A stretch of 64,000 nt of DNA from Lachnospiraceae bacterium (GTDB lineage Bacteria > Bacillota > Clostridia > Lachnospirales > Lachnospiraceae), in the NCBI GenBank assembly GCA_022794265.1, contig JAAWEK010000007.1, positions 124,001-188,000 on the forward strand. The letters run 5' to 3'. The notes beneath the pieces are model-generated. The model saw only the letters and a list, made by a program, of their open reading frames with translations, was not told the origin of the DNA and searched no databases. Shown in pieces: positions 20,216-29,335 of this stretch. The position numbers and the translations under genes are program-made. The first letter of the stretch is position 1; every line of letters begins with the position of its first letter.

Positions 20216-22972
20216 ATGTTTAAAGGAAAAAGCAAACAAAGCGGAAAGAAAAAAATTGCATTTCTGTTATCTGCCACAACATTGTTATCAACTGTCTTTG
20301 TCGGATGGCAGAGATTTGATAATCCTAATGTTTATGCAGGTCCGGCAGATGAAGAAAAGACCTATTATTTTGCTGAAGGTTTTGGAACAGGAGTTGATTT
20401 TTCAGAAGATAACTGGAAGATTAATACAGCCTTCCGAAGCGGCACACCGGATTCTATTTTAAATAATCCAGTGAAATATGCAGCAATTGTTGAAAACGAA
20501 CATTCAGGAGACAACGAAAAAATCATAAGACTGATTAATGGTGTCCGTGGAGCGGATTTAAACAGAACAGATACCGATTACCGTGTGGGTACGGCCCTTG
20601 TGAAAGACAGGGTATCTTTGAAAGACAGCAGTGAATTTTCTGCGAAATTTACCATATCCATGCCGGATGCATGTGTAAATATGGCACAGACAGGCGGCAC
20701 ACAGTTTGCAAGAGAAGTGGGAGGCGACGGAATAGCGTTTATTATTACACCTACTGAAACGATTAATGGACAGGCCGGTGCCGGTATGGGCTATTATGGA
20801 GTAAAAGACAGTCTGGTTATAGAAATGGATTCTTATTTTAACGGTGCTTACTGTACCTTTGAGTCATCAGGTACCGCATATGTTAACTGGGCATATGATA
20901 ATCAGATTTTTGCAAATCGAAGTCTTGGCTATTTACAGGCTTTGGCTGACGATACAAGAAATAAAGGTCTTGATTATGACTGGGCCGACGGAAGTTATTG
21001 GACATATTTAAATAATCAGGGATATGAACAGCTTCCTGCCAGTCAGACCAGGAGATTTGATCATGTGGGGGTTATGCTGGACGGCGTAACCAGAAATCAT
21101 ATCGGAATTTCTTATTTGAACGGAGTGCAGCCGGATGTGGTGGTAAACGGAAGATATGAAAATATCAATAATCCGTCAGCAAGTACTCCAAGCAGTTCCA
21201 AGGATTGTGCCACACGTTTTGCCGATGCAGGTGACATAAATGTGACAGGCGAAGAAGTGGACAACAGACTGTTTACATTCTGGATTGAATATGATGGAGA
21301 AAACCTGTATGTCAGATATGCAAACGGAAACTTTACTGAAGCAGTAAGACCGGCAGATCCTCAGATTGAACTGGAAGGTATGTTCCAGCTTGCCCATAAA
21401 TTTGCAAATGATGATGTTCAGATTGGGTTTACATCATCCATCGGTTCATCAAAAGCAAACCATACGGTACATAGCGTAGCATTTGCCAATAAATATTTTG
21501 AAAACGGAATCCAGACAGAATATACAGAAAAGTATTATGTTGAGAATCCGGATGCCACAGCAGATTTTATTACTGTAAATTCAAAGAAATATGTTCTGAC
21601 AGACAGTGCGGTTGTGGAAAATGTCGATATAGGTTCTGAGGCTGAAATCAGGGATAAATCTAATGAAGCAAAGTATCAGCCGTATATTAAAAAAGATTAT
21701 TCCGCCAATCCGTTATATCCAGATTCCACAACAGCCGTGAAAGGCGACGGTACCACGGTTTTGTATCAGTTCTATGACTTACCATCCTATAAGGTTGAAT
21801 ATTATCTGGAAAAAGAAGCTGGTACAGCAGGAGCCGTACAGGTAGGCGATAAATATTATGTAAAAGAAGAAGCGCTTATAAAAACTGCTACAGGCGGAAG
21901 CAGTGTTGTCAGCAATCAGAATACCGACAAAAAAGCCGGTGTAACGGTTAATGGTACGGCAGCAGCAGATACTTATAAGAGTTATACGGATTATGAATTT
22001 AATCCTGGAGCAACCCGGACAGCAGGACACGCCGAAGGTACGGTAGCAAAAGATAATTCTCTGGTAATACAGTTATACTATGACAAGAAGACAGAACAGA
22101 GAACAGAATATAAAGAACAGTACTGGGTGGAAGATCCTGAAGCAGACCGTGATTTTGTTGAAATAGAAGTAAATGGGGAAGTTAAGAAGTTTGTTTTGAA
22201 AGAAACAAATGATGTTACGGATGTAAATATCGGTATCGGTGCAACCGTTACGGATAAGTCAGAAAACTATGAAAATTATGATTTGGTGGAAGTTGAGATA
22301 CCGGGTTATCCGTCTTCTGTGGGCCAGATAAATCCGGATGGAACTACTATTGTACATCAGATTTATGTATTGAAGCCGACTTATCAGATTGAATACTGGC
22401 TGGAAGTTCCGGAAGCAACAGAGGATGCGATTGAAGTAGACGGAAAGTATTATGTGATTAAGTCTGAAGAGACAATGAATAAATATGCTTCAGCCGGAAC
22501 CGGAATTATCTCATCTGAAAATGCAAACGGTGCCGGTGTAAAAGCGAATGATACGGATGTGGAAGATACCTTTAAGCAGTTTACCGGATATGTATATAAC
22601 CAGACGGCAACTGACGCTCATGGAAAGAATATCGGTGATGTTACTCCGGACAACAGCCTTGTAATCAGACTGTTATATGATTTGGAAGAGGAACCGGAAG
22701 AGCCGACCACACCAGAGGAAACAACCACACCGGAGGAAACAACTACACCAGAAGAAATAACTACAACGGAGGAGCCGACTACACCAGAAGAAATAACCAC
22801 AACAGAAGAACCTGCAACTCCGGAAGTTACCACACCAGAACCAACTACAAAGAAAGAGCCGGAACCAACAAAGACCGGAGACAGTATGAATATGACATTT
22901 GTTATGCTTCTGCTGCTTTCAGGCTGTACGGTATTTGTAGTAATCATAAGTAAAAGAAAACATAATGATTAA
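20216..22972 (+). CDS. Cell-surface protein with L-type lectin domain and tandem repeats
   Basis: 918 residues. A signal peptide (KKKIAFLLSATTLLST) leads into a bacterial L-type lectin-like domain (about 35-430) with GDGIAFIITP, DSLVIEMDSYFNG and HVGVMLDG, the usual sugar- and calcium-binding strands. Two tandem units of about 195 residues follow (about 435-625 and 630-825); each starts with TEYxExYxVExP and ends DNSLVIxLxYD. A Thr/Glu/Pro-rich stalk (about 830-880) comes next, then PTKTGD, a hydrophobic helix and a basic tail. The tail resembles a sortase signal but lacks a perfect LPxTG. The ATG at 20216 was chosen because GAAAGG lies 9 bases before it. Probably a glycan-binding adhesin. 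Confidence 0.85.
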   Translation: MFKGKSKQSGKKKIAFLLSATTLLSTVFVGWQRFDNPNVYAGPADEEKTYYFAEGFGTGVDFSEDNWKINTAFRSGTPDSILNNPVKYAAIVENEHSGDNEKIIRLINGVRGADLNRTDTDYRVGTALVKDRVSLKDSSEFSAKFTISMPDACVNMAQTGGTQFAREVGGDGIAFIITPTETINGQAGAGMGYYGVKDSLVIEMDSYFNGAYCTFESSGTAYVNWAYDNQIFANRSLGYLQALADDTRNKGLDYDWADGSYWTYLNNQGYEQLPASQTRRFDHVGVMLDGVTRNHIGISYLNGVQPDVVVNGRYENINNPSASTPSSSKDCATRFADAGDINVTGEEVDNRLFTFWIEYDGENLYVRYANGNFTEAVRPADPQIELEGMFQLAHKFANDDVQIGFTSSIGSSKANHTVHSVAFANKYFENGIQTEYTEKYYVENPDATADFITVNSKKYVLTDSAVVENVDIGSEAEIRDKSNEAKYQPYIKKDYSANPLYPDSTTAVKGDGTTVLYQFYDLPSYKVEYYLEKEAGTAGAVQVGDKYYVKEEALIKTATGGSSVVSNQNTDKKAGVTVNGTAAADTYKSYTDYEFNPGATRTAGHAEGTVAKDNSLVIQLYYDKKTEQRTEYKEQYWVEDPEADRDFVEIEVNGEVKKFVLKETNDVTDVNIGIGATVTDKSENYENYDLVEVEIPGYPSSVGQINPDGTTIVHQIYVLKPTYQIEYWLEVPEATEDAIEVDGKYYVIKSEETMNKYASAGTGIISSENANGAGVKANDTDVEDTFKQFTGYVYNQTATDAHGKNIGDVTPDNSLVIRLLYDLEEEPEEPTTPEETTTPEETTTPEEITTTEEPTTPEEITTTEEPATPEVTTPEPTTKKEPEPTKTGDSMNMTFVMLLLLSGCTVFVVIISKRKHND

Positions 22973-22994
22973 TGATTTATAAGTTTTAGGTTTT

Positions 22995-23044
22995 GGACAC
23001 TGCATTTGTGAAATTTGTCACAGATATGCAGTGTCCGTTTTTTA
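22995..23044 (+). terminator. Rho-independent terminator after the lectin gene
   Basis: Long stem GGACACTGCAT / ATGCAGTGTCC with an inner TGTGA/TCACA pairing, followed by GTTTTTTATTT. Confidence 0.9.
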
Positions 23045-23133
23045 TTTATGTATATTTTTGCTACAGAGGGTGGAAGGAGGAGAATAAAGTATTTGTTTGC
23101 ATAATTGGTGGGATAACGTGAATATATATAGAA

Positions 23134-23238
23134 GCGGGAGGGTTGCTGTTTTGGGGCTTGTACCCGAAGGTTTCCTCATTTGCTGCTCTTAGTCAGTTTC
23201 GCAGAATCAGCAAGTTAGAAAATTTACAATCCACCCGC
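23134..23238. other. Unexplained structured intergenic element upstream of nifJ
   Basis: The 400-base gap between the lectin gene and nifJ contains no reading frame I believe. After the terminator it holds an element closed by GCGGGAGGGTTG (23134-23145) and CAATCCACCCGC (23227-23238), 10 or 11 of 12 pairs with a G-T. Inside are GGG/CCC and TTGCTG (23180-23185) / CAGCAA (23208-23213) stems. It is richer in G+C than its surroundings. It may be a small RNA, a leader or a palindromic repeat; no known family is recognised. Confidence 0.45.
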
Positions 23239-23290
23239 AACAATTCTTCCTGAATATCAACATTGTATTCGGATAAATGCAGTCTCAAAG

Positions 23291-23319
23291 TTTACAACCC
23301 CGGAAAAATATGATAAAAT
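23291..23319 (+). promoter_or_regulatory. Promoter of nifJ
   Basis: TTTACA (23291-23296), 17-base spacer, TAAAAT (23314-23319), about 58 bases before the nifJ start. AAGGAGG then lies 8 bases before the ATG. Confidence 0.7.
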
Positions 23320-23377
23320 ATTTCATTAGTAGGGTCAATATGACTTTTTTAAACAAAATTCTAAGGAGGATATATTA

Positions 23378-26300
23378 ATGTCTAGAGCAAAACAGTCAAT
23401 GGACGGTAACACAGCAGCCGCACACGTAGCGTATGCCTTTACAGATGTTGCCGCTATTTATCCAATCACACCATCCAGTCCGATGGCGGATTTTGTTGAC
23501 CAGTGGTCGGCAGCAGGTCAGGAAAACATTTTTGGTAATCAGGTAAAAGTAGTAGAAATGCAGTCAGAAGCAGGTGCTGCGGGAACGGTTCACGGTTCTC
23601 TTGCAACAGGTGCTATCACCACTACGTTTACGGCTTCCCAGGGTCTTTTACTTATGATTCCGAATATGTACAAGATTGCAGGTGAGCAGCTTCCATGTGT
23701 ATTCCATGTATCTGCCCGTACCGTTGCTACACAGTCTTTGAATATCTTTGGTGATCATAGCGATGTTTATGCCTGCAGACAGACCGGTTTCGCAATGCTG
23801 GCAGAGACAAACCCACAGGAAGTTATGGACTTAAGTCCGGTTGCTCATTTGGCAGCCATTGAAGGAAAAGTTCCGTTTATCAATTTCTTTGACGGTTTCC
23901 GTACTTCTCATGAGATTCAGAAGATTGAAAAATGGGATTATGCAGATTTAAAAGAAATGTGCAATATGGATTCCGTAAAAGAGTTCCGTGCACATGCTTT
24001 AAATCCGGAACATCCGGCAATGCGTGGTTCTCACGAAAACGGAGATGTATTCTTCCAGCATAGAGAAGCTTGTAATGAAACATATGATGCATTACCAGCT
24101 GTTGTTAAGAAATACATGGGCAAGATTAATGAAAAGCTTGGCACAAATTATGATTTATTCAATTACTATGGAGCACCGGATGCTGACCGTGTGATTATTG
24201 CTATGGGCTCTATCTGTGACGTTGCAGAAGAAGTAATTGATTATTTAACTGCAGCCGGAGAAAAAGTCGGTCTTGTAAAAGTTCGTCTCTACCGTCCATG
24301 GGTATCTCAGGCACTTGTAGATGTAATTCCTAAGACTGCCAGAAAAATAGCTGTTCTTGACCGTACAAAAGAACCGGGTTCTCTTGGCGAGCCGCTTTAT
24401 CTGGATGTTATTACAACACTCCATGAAGCAGGAATGAATGATATCGTTGTAACCGGAGGACGTTATGGTCTTGGTTCCAAGGATACACCACCTTCTTCCG
24501 TATTTGCTGTATACAAGGAATTGGAAAAGGATGCTCCAAAGGCACGTTTCACAATCGGTATTGTGGATGATGTTACTAACTTAAGTTTACCGGAAGTGAA
24601 ACCGGCTCCGATTACATCTGCAAAGGGTACAGTAGAATGTAAGTTCTGGGGACTTGGCGGCGATGGTACTGTTGGTGCAAACAAGAACTCCACAAAGATT
24701 ATCGGTGACCATACGGATAAGTATATCCAGGCATATTTCCAGTATGATTCAAAGAAGACAGGCGGTATCACAATTTCTCACTTAAGATTTGGTGATAACC
24801 CAATTAAGAGTCCTTATTATATCAATCAGGCAGATTTTGTGGCATGTCATAATCCGTCCTATGTTACAAACGGTTACAAGATGGTTCAGGATGTAAAACC
24901 GGGCGGTGTATTTATGATTAACTGCCAGTGGTCAGATGAAGAATTAGATAAGCATATGCCTGCAGCATCTAAGAAATATATTGCAGATAACAATATTCAG
25001 TTATATACCATCAATGCCATTGATAAGGCCATTGAAATCGGTATGGGCAAGCGTACCAATACCATTCTTCAGTCTGCATTCTTTAAATTAGCCAATGTAA
25101 TGCCTATCGAAGAGGCAGTGGAATACATGAAGGCAGCAGCTAAGAAGTCCTACAGCAAAAAAGGTGACGCAGTTGTTGAAATGAACTATAAGGCAATTGA
25201 TGCAGGTCTTGATGCGGTACATAAAGTAGAAGTTCCGGCTTCCTGGGCTAATCCGGAAGCAGATGCACCGGCAAAAGAACTTTCCGGTCGTGCAGCTACC
25301 GTTAAGATGGTAAAAGAACTTCTTCAGCCGATTTCATTAATGGATGGTGACAGTCTTCCGGTATCTGCATTCAAGGATATTGCAGACGGTCAGTTTGAGA
25401 CTGGTGCTTCCGCATATGAGAAACGTGGTACAGCAGTTATGGTTCCTGAATGGGATCCGGAACTCTGTAAACAGTGTAATCAGTGTGCGTTTGTATGTTC
25501 TCATGCAACTATCCGTCCGTTTATGCTGGATGAGGATGAGATAAAGGCAGCACCTTCCAATATTAAGCTGGCTGACAGTAAGCTGGCAGGCGGAAAGTAC
25601 AAGTTTACAATGAGCGTATCTCCGTTAGACTGTATGGGATGTGGCGAATGTATCACGGTATGTCCTGCAGAGGGTGCGATTAAGATGGTTCCTCAGGATA
25701 CACAGGCAGATGAGCAGCCGGTATTTGACTATTTAGTTGCCAGTGTAGGCAAGAAACCTGGTATGCCAGCAGATAATACTCCGCTTGGTTCCCAGTTTAA
25801 CCAGCCGTTGCTTGAGTTCTCCGGAAGTTGTGCAGGCTGTGCGGAAACGTCATATGCTAGATTGGTTACACAGTTATTTGGTGAGCAGATGTATATTTCT
25901 AATGCAACCGGTTGTTCTTCTATCTGGGGCGGCCCTGCAGCAACATCACCATATACGGTAAATAAAGATTCCTTAAAGGGACCGGCTTGGTCAAATTCAT
26001 TATTTGAGGATAATGCAGAACATGGATTTGGTATGTTCATCGGACAGAAGACACTTCGTGAGCAGGCAATTGCTTCCATTCAGGAAATGGTTGCTTCTGA
26101 CAAGGCTCCTGCTGAATTAAAAGCTGCATTTGACACCTTTATGGAAACCAAAGAAGATACAAAGGCAAATACACCTGCAACAGAGGCATTGGTAGCTGAG
26201 TTAGAGAAGGCTGCTGCAGCAGGTTGTGAGAAATCGAAAGAAGTTCTGGAGAAGAAGCAGTATCTTGCCAAGAAGTCTATCTGGATCTTCGGTGGAGACG

Positions 26301-26929
26301 GCTGGGCTTATGACATTGGATTTGGCGGTCTTGACCATGTACTTGCTTCCGGTGAGAATGTAAACGTTATGGTATTCGATACCGAGATGTACTCTAATAC
26401 AGGCGGTCAGGCTTCTAAGGCTTCCAATATCGGTGAGGTTTGTCAGTTTGCTGCTGCCGGTAAGGAAATCGGTAAGAAGAGCCTTGCTGAAATTGCTATG
26501 AGCTATGGTTATGTTTATGTGGCACAGATAGCCCTTGGTGCAAATCCTGCTCAGGCAGTTAAGGCTATTACAGAAGCTGAAAAATACAATGGACCTTCCC
26601 TGATTATTGGTTATGCGCCATGTGAACTTCATGGTATTGCCAAGGGTGGTATGAACCACTGCCAGGATGAAATGAAGAAGGCAGTTAAGGCCGGATACTG
26701 GAATCTGTTCTCATTCAACCCACAGTTGAAGGCAGAAGGAAAGAATCCGTTTACACTGACTTCTAAAGAAGGCGATGGAAGCTATCAGGAATTCCTGAAC
26801 AATGAGGCTCGTTATACACGTCTGATTAAGCCGTTCCCTGAAAGAGCAGAAAGACTCTTCAGCGAATCAGAGAAGGCTGCAAAAGAGCGTTATGAGCATT
26901 TGATGAGACTGGTTGAGCTTTATAAATAA
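23378..26929 (+). CDS. nifJ: Pyruvate:ferredoxin (flavodoxin) oxidoreductase
   Basis: 1183 residues, the full length of the single-chain enzyme. It decarboxylates pyruvate to acetyl-CoA and CO2 and reduces ferredoxin, the main route of pyruvate use in fermenting anaerobes. Visible in order: domain I with YPITPSSPMAD; the gamma domain; two [4Fe-4S] motifs in the ferredoxin domain (CKQCNQCAFVC and CMGCGECITVC); the proximal-cluster Cys of GSCAGCAETSY and NATGCSS; and the thiamine diphosphate site GGDGWAYDIGFGGLDH ... NTGGQASK. It is monocistronic, with its own promoter and a strong terminator. Its even, optimal-looking codon use agrees with high expression. Confidence 0.97.
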   Translation: MSRAKQSMDGNTAAAHVAYAFTDVAAIYPITPSSPMADFVDQWSAAGQENIFGNQVKVVEMQSEAGAAGTVHGSLATGAITTTFTASQGLLLMIPNMYKIAGEQLPCVFHVSARTVATQSLNIFGDHSDVYACRQTGFAMLAETNPQEVMDLSPVAHLAAIEGKVPFINFFDGFRTSHEIQKIEKWDYADLKEMCNMDSVKEFRAHALNPEHPAMRGSHENGDVFFQHREACNETYDALPAVVKKYMGKINEKLGTNYDLFNYYGAPDADRVIIAMGSICDVAEEVIDYLTAAGEKVGLVKVRLYRPWVSQALVDVIPKTARKIAVLDRTKEPGSLGEPLYLDVITTLHEAGMNDIVVTGGRYGLGSKDTPPSSVFAVYKELEKDAPKARFTIGIVDDVTNLSLPEVKPAPITSAKGTVECKFWGLGGDGTVGANKNSTKIIGDHTDKYIQAYFQYDSKKTGGITISHLRFGDNPIKSPYYINQADFVACHNPSYVTNGYKMVQDVKPGGVFMINCQWSDEELDKHMPAASKKYIADNNIQLYTINAIDKAIEIGMGKRTNTILQSAFFKLANVMPIEEAVEYMKAAAKKSYSKKGDAVVEMNYKAIDAGLDAVHKVEVPASWANPEADAPAKELSGRAATVKMVKELLQPISLMDGDSLPVSAFKDIADGQFETGASAYEKRGTAVMVPEWDPELCKQCNQCAFVCSHATIRPFMLDEDEIKAAPSNIKLADSKLAGGKYKFTMSVSPLDCMGCGECITVCPAEGAIKMVPQDTQADEQPVFDYLVASVGKKPGMPADNTPLGSQFNQPLLEFSGSCAGCAETSYARLVTQLFGEQMYISNATGCSSIWGGPAATSPYTVNKDSLKGPAWSNSLFEDNAEHGFGMFIGQKTLREQAIASIQEMVASDKAPAELKAAFDTFMETKEDTKANTPATEALVAELEKAAAAGCEKSKEVLEKKQYLAKKSIWIFGGDGWAYDIGFGGLDHVLASGENVNVMVFDTEMYSNTGGQASKASNIGEVCQFAAAGKEIGKKSLAEIAMSYGYVYVAQIALGANPAQAVKAITEAEKYNGPSLIIGYAPCELHGIAKGGMNHCQDEMKKAVKAGYWNLFSFNPQLKAEGKNPFTLTSKEGDGSYQEFLNNEARYTRLIKPFPERAERLFSESEKAAKERYEHLMRLVELYK

Positions 26930-26976
26930 TAGTGGTTTTATTCTTCCAGCTATAATTAAATAAAGTATGTCAGAAA

Positions 26977-27008
26977 AACCTTGGAAATTTTTATTTCCAA
27001 GGTTTTTT
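26977..27008 (+). terminator. Terminator after nifJ
   Basis: AACCTTGGAAAT / ATTTCCAAGGTT stem with a short T-rich loop and a T run. Confidence 0.9.
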
Positions 27009-27040
27009 GACGATAAAATTGTGATTTTTTTTCAAAAAAA

Positions 27041-27069
27041 TTGACATAGTAATTAAAAATGGGTATCTT
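27041..27069 (+). promoter_or_regulatory. Promoter of the AAA ATPase gene
   Basis: TTGACA (27041-27046), 17-base spacer, TATCTT (27064-27069). Confidence 0.6.
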
Positions 27070-27092
27070 ATATAGAAAGGAGGTGCTTGGTA

Positions 27093-28286
27093 ATGTTAGT
27101 ACAGTTTATGTTGAAAAATGTTTTATCTTTTAAAGAAGAAACAATATTAGATTTGACAGCAATTAATGCATATAAAGAACATCAGTGTAATTTAATAGAT
27201 ATTGGAACAAAAGAAAAGTTTTTAAGGGTTGCGGCAATCTATGGAGCGAATGCAAGTGGTAAATCAAATTTAAATATCGCAATGCAGTTGTTTCAGTTAA
27301 TTATTAAGGAATCGTTTAATAATGCAGATAAAGATGGCAGGGTTGCAATTGAAAAATATTATCATCCGTTCCGGTTTGATAATAATGACGAAAATTCGGA
27401 ATTTCAGATTGTAGAAATTATAGGAGAATATGAATATAAATATGGATTTGAGTACAATTCGGAAAGTATTGTTAGTGAATGGATGTATCGTAAAAATATA
27501 AATACAAAAAGAAATACTGTAATTTTAGAAAGGATGGGTAACGCGATTCAGTTGGGTGCGTCTGTTCGAAAAGAATGTGAAGTGTATCAGGAGCAAATTC
27601 CTACGGAAACACTGGCTTTATCTTTTTTTAATAAATTAAATTTAAAAACAGACATTTTTAATGTAATGTATAATGGGATAATGGATACACTCGTGGCAGA
27701 TGCGGATTTTTATGAGGATTCAAAAATAATTGATACTTTTCTACCGGAAGTTATTAATGAAGAAAAAGAAAAATTACTTAATTTTTTGGAAGCAATTGAT
27801 ACAGGAATTAAGGATATTCAGTACATGAAAGATGGAGATGAATTTAAGTTTCTGACTACTCATTTAGGAAAAGATGAAAAGAGATATAATATTAATTTAT
27901 ATGATGAGTCAGCAGGGACAGTGAAAAGTATCATTATATATATGTATGCAAGAGTGGCTATTGTGATGAATGCATCAATGTTTATTGATGAATTGAATGT
28001 AAAATTACATCCGTTGTTACTAAAGTTTATTGTTGATTTATTTTATGAAAATAATACCACTGCACAATTGATTTATACTACACATGATACAACATTGATG
28101 GATAAAAAGTTTTTTAGAAGAGATCAAATCTGGTTTGTTCAGAAAGATGAATATGGATATTCAGAATTGTCAGCATTGTCGGATTTTAAAGTCAGATCAG
28201 ATGCTTCCTTTGAAAAGGATTATCTGGCCGGTGTATATGGAGGAATACCATTTCTTAAGGAGTTTGATATGAAAGAAGGTGAATAG
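27093..28286 (+). CDS. AbiLi/RloA-like AAA-type ATPase
   Basis: 397 residues. The N-terminus MLVQFMLKNVLSFKEE is typical of overcoming-lysogenization/RloA-type ATPases (COG1106, AAA_15/AAA_21). Walker A is YGANASGKSNL, Walker B MFIDELNVKLHP and the His switch TTHDTTLMD, giving an ABC-like SMC-style ATPase. In AbiL of lactococci and Rlo loci elsewhere this ATPase is paired with a RloB nuclease-like protein, and a broken RloB gene follows here immediately. ATG 27093 lies behind AAAGGAGGTG. Many ATA and AGA codons and low G+C compared with nifJ suggest acquisition by transfer. The reading frame itself is intact. Confidence 0.85.
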   Translation: MLVQFMLKNVLSFKEETILDLTAINAYKEHQCNLIDIGTKEKFLRVAAIYGANASGKSNLNIAMQLFQLIIKESFNNADKDGRVAIEKYYHPFRFDNNDENSEFQIVEIIGEYEYKYGFEYNSESIVSEWMYRKNINTKRNTVILERMGNAIQLGASVRKECEVYQEQIPTETLALSFFNKLNLKTDIFNVMYNGIMDTLVADADFYEDSKIIDTFLPEVINEEKEKLLNFLEAIDTGIKDIQYMKDGDEFKFLTTHLGKDEKRYNINLYDESAGTVKSIIIYMYARVAIVMNASMFIDELNVKLHPLLLKFIVDLFYENNTTAQLIYTTHDTTLMDKKFFRRDQIWFVQKDEYGYSELSALSDFKVRSDASFEKDYLAGVYGGIPFLKEFDMKEGE

Positions 28287-28734
28287 ATGGGGTCAGATGA
28301 TTTATTTAAAAAACGAAGAAAAGCGAGAAAGCAAAGGTAGCACGAATACAAAATTCCGAAAGCAAATTCATTTTTAATAGTAACGGAAGGTAAATGTACG
28401 GAACCTTTATACTTTAAAGGACTCCAAAAACTGATTAAAACAAAAAATTGCCTGGAGTAATCAGTCTTTTGAATATTGGTTATATTTACACTTTTATTAT
28501 AGTGATTCTGCGCTTCATAGGGAGGAATGGAGCGTAAAGTTAGATGAAATTTTTAAAGAATATAATTTAGGAGACGGTACTTATCAAAAGAATTATAAAG
28601 ATATTTACAATATGGTAAATAGTTATAATGGGGTTAATATTGCGATAAAAAATGCAAAACGAAGAATGGCGGATTTTGAAAAGAGGGAGGGAAACCATCC
28701 GAATATAATCCAGGTACAACAGTGTATAAATTAG
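28287..28734 (+). pseudogene. Decayed RloB/AbiLii-like gene
   Basis: Starting at the ATG 28287, right after the ATPase stop, the frame reads MGSDDLFKKRRKARKQR, hits TAG, then continues in the same frame as EYKIPKANSFLIVTEGKCTE and PLYFKGLQKLIK, the RloB N-terminal signature, before another stop. After this the C-terminal RloB part is recognisable (NQSFEYWLYLHFYYSD, then about 80 residues to TAG at 28734). The central part that should hold the TOPRIM-like acidic motif is missing. An in-frame nonsense codon plus an internal deletion make this a pseudogene. Confidence 0.75.
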
Positions 28735-28782
28735 TGGAAAAATTAAAAAATTATTTAAATGAATAAATATATAATATAAAAA

Positions 28783-28827
28783 AATATCGCATAAGCGACA
28801 ACTCTCGCTTATGCGGTATTTTTTTAT
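28783..28827. terminator. Bidirectional terminator between RloB remnant and XRE gene
   Basis: Stem ATATCGCATAAGCGA / TCGCTTATGCGGTAT, A-rich on the left and T-rich on the right, so it can serve both converging units. Confidence 0.85.
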
Positions 28828-29180
28828 TATCTTTTTTTGGCGTCTGTTAATTGGTCCAATTCTCTTAATATTCTGTGTATATGATGTAGCTGTTCGGGAG
28901 TAAAAGTTTCCAGCAGCATAATAATATCTGTTACTTCTGAAATACATTCAATGGACGGATAGACGGTATGGTCAAATTCATTAAAAAGTTCAGAAAATGT
29001 AATGCCCAGTGCAGAGGCAATGTTTTCTAAAATAGAGAGGGTAGGATTTCTCTGACCGCGTTCAATCTGTCCAATATAGTTAGTGGTAATGTCGGCGGCC
29101 TCGGCCAGTTCTTCCTGACTGATGCCTTTTTCGGTCCGGATGTATTTAATCCGTTTTCCGATGATTTCGTTTAATTTCAT
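28827..29180 (-). CDS. XRE family transcriptional regulator
   Basis: 117 residues. A lambda-repressor-like helix-turn-helix occupies about 6-60 (GKRIKYIRTEKGISQEEL, then TNYIGQIERGQRNPTL), followed by a short helical C-terminus, which may be a dimerisation part. The ATG at 29180 follows AGGTGAAC; an upstream in-frame ATG at 29231 would lie inside the first operator-like repeat. It is divergent from the surface-protein cluster, and three near-identical 15-base repeats lie in the shared intergenic region, so it most likely represses that cluster and itself. This is inferred from position. Confidence 0.88.
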   Translation of the reverse strand: MKLNEIIGKRIKYIRTEKGISQEELAEAADITTNYIGQIERGQRNPTLSILENIASALGITFSELFNEFDHTVYPSIECISEVTDIIMLLETFTPEQLHHIHRILRELDQLTDAKKR

Positions 29181-29231
29181 TTGTAAGTTCACCTCTGATA
29201 AAATTGTATGATAGGGTGGAAAAACAAACAA

Positions 29232-29306
29232 GATAACTATAATATGTTAAAAGACAAATATGATAACTATAGTATTGACATTTTGTAAAAAAATAACTAT
29301 AATAGT
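29232..29306. promoter_or_regulatory. Three operator-like repeats at 30-base spacing
   Basis: Repeats at 29232-29246, 29262-29276 and 29292-29306, each containing ATAACTATA(A/G)TA. The period is exactly 30 bases, close to three helical turns. The second contains the perfect palindrome ACTATAGT and the third ACTAT-A-ATAGT. The second touches the -35 box and the third covers the -10 box of the rightward promoter. Confidence 0.8.
29275..29303 (+). promoter_or_regulatory. Consensus promoter of the surface-protein cluster
   Basis: TTGACA (29275-29280), 17-base spacer and TATAAT (29298-29303): a perfect sigma-A consensus, overlapped by two of the three operator-like repeats. Confidence 0.85.
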
Positions 29307-29335
29307 AAAAAATTATAAGAAAATGGAGGAAGGAT

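Noticed and set aside
22690-22860. Short direct repeats resembling a CRISPR or tandem array
   Set aside because: They encode the Thr/Glu/Pro stalk of the lectin-domain protein in frame; spacing and sequence do not fit a CRISPR.
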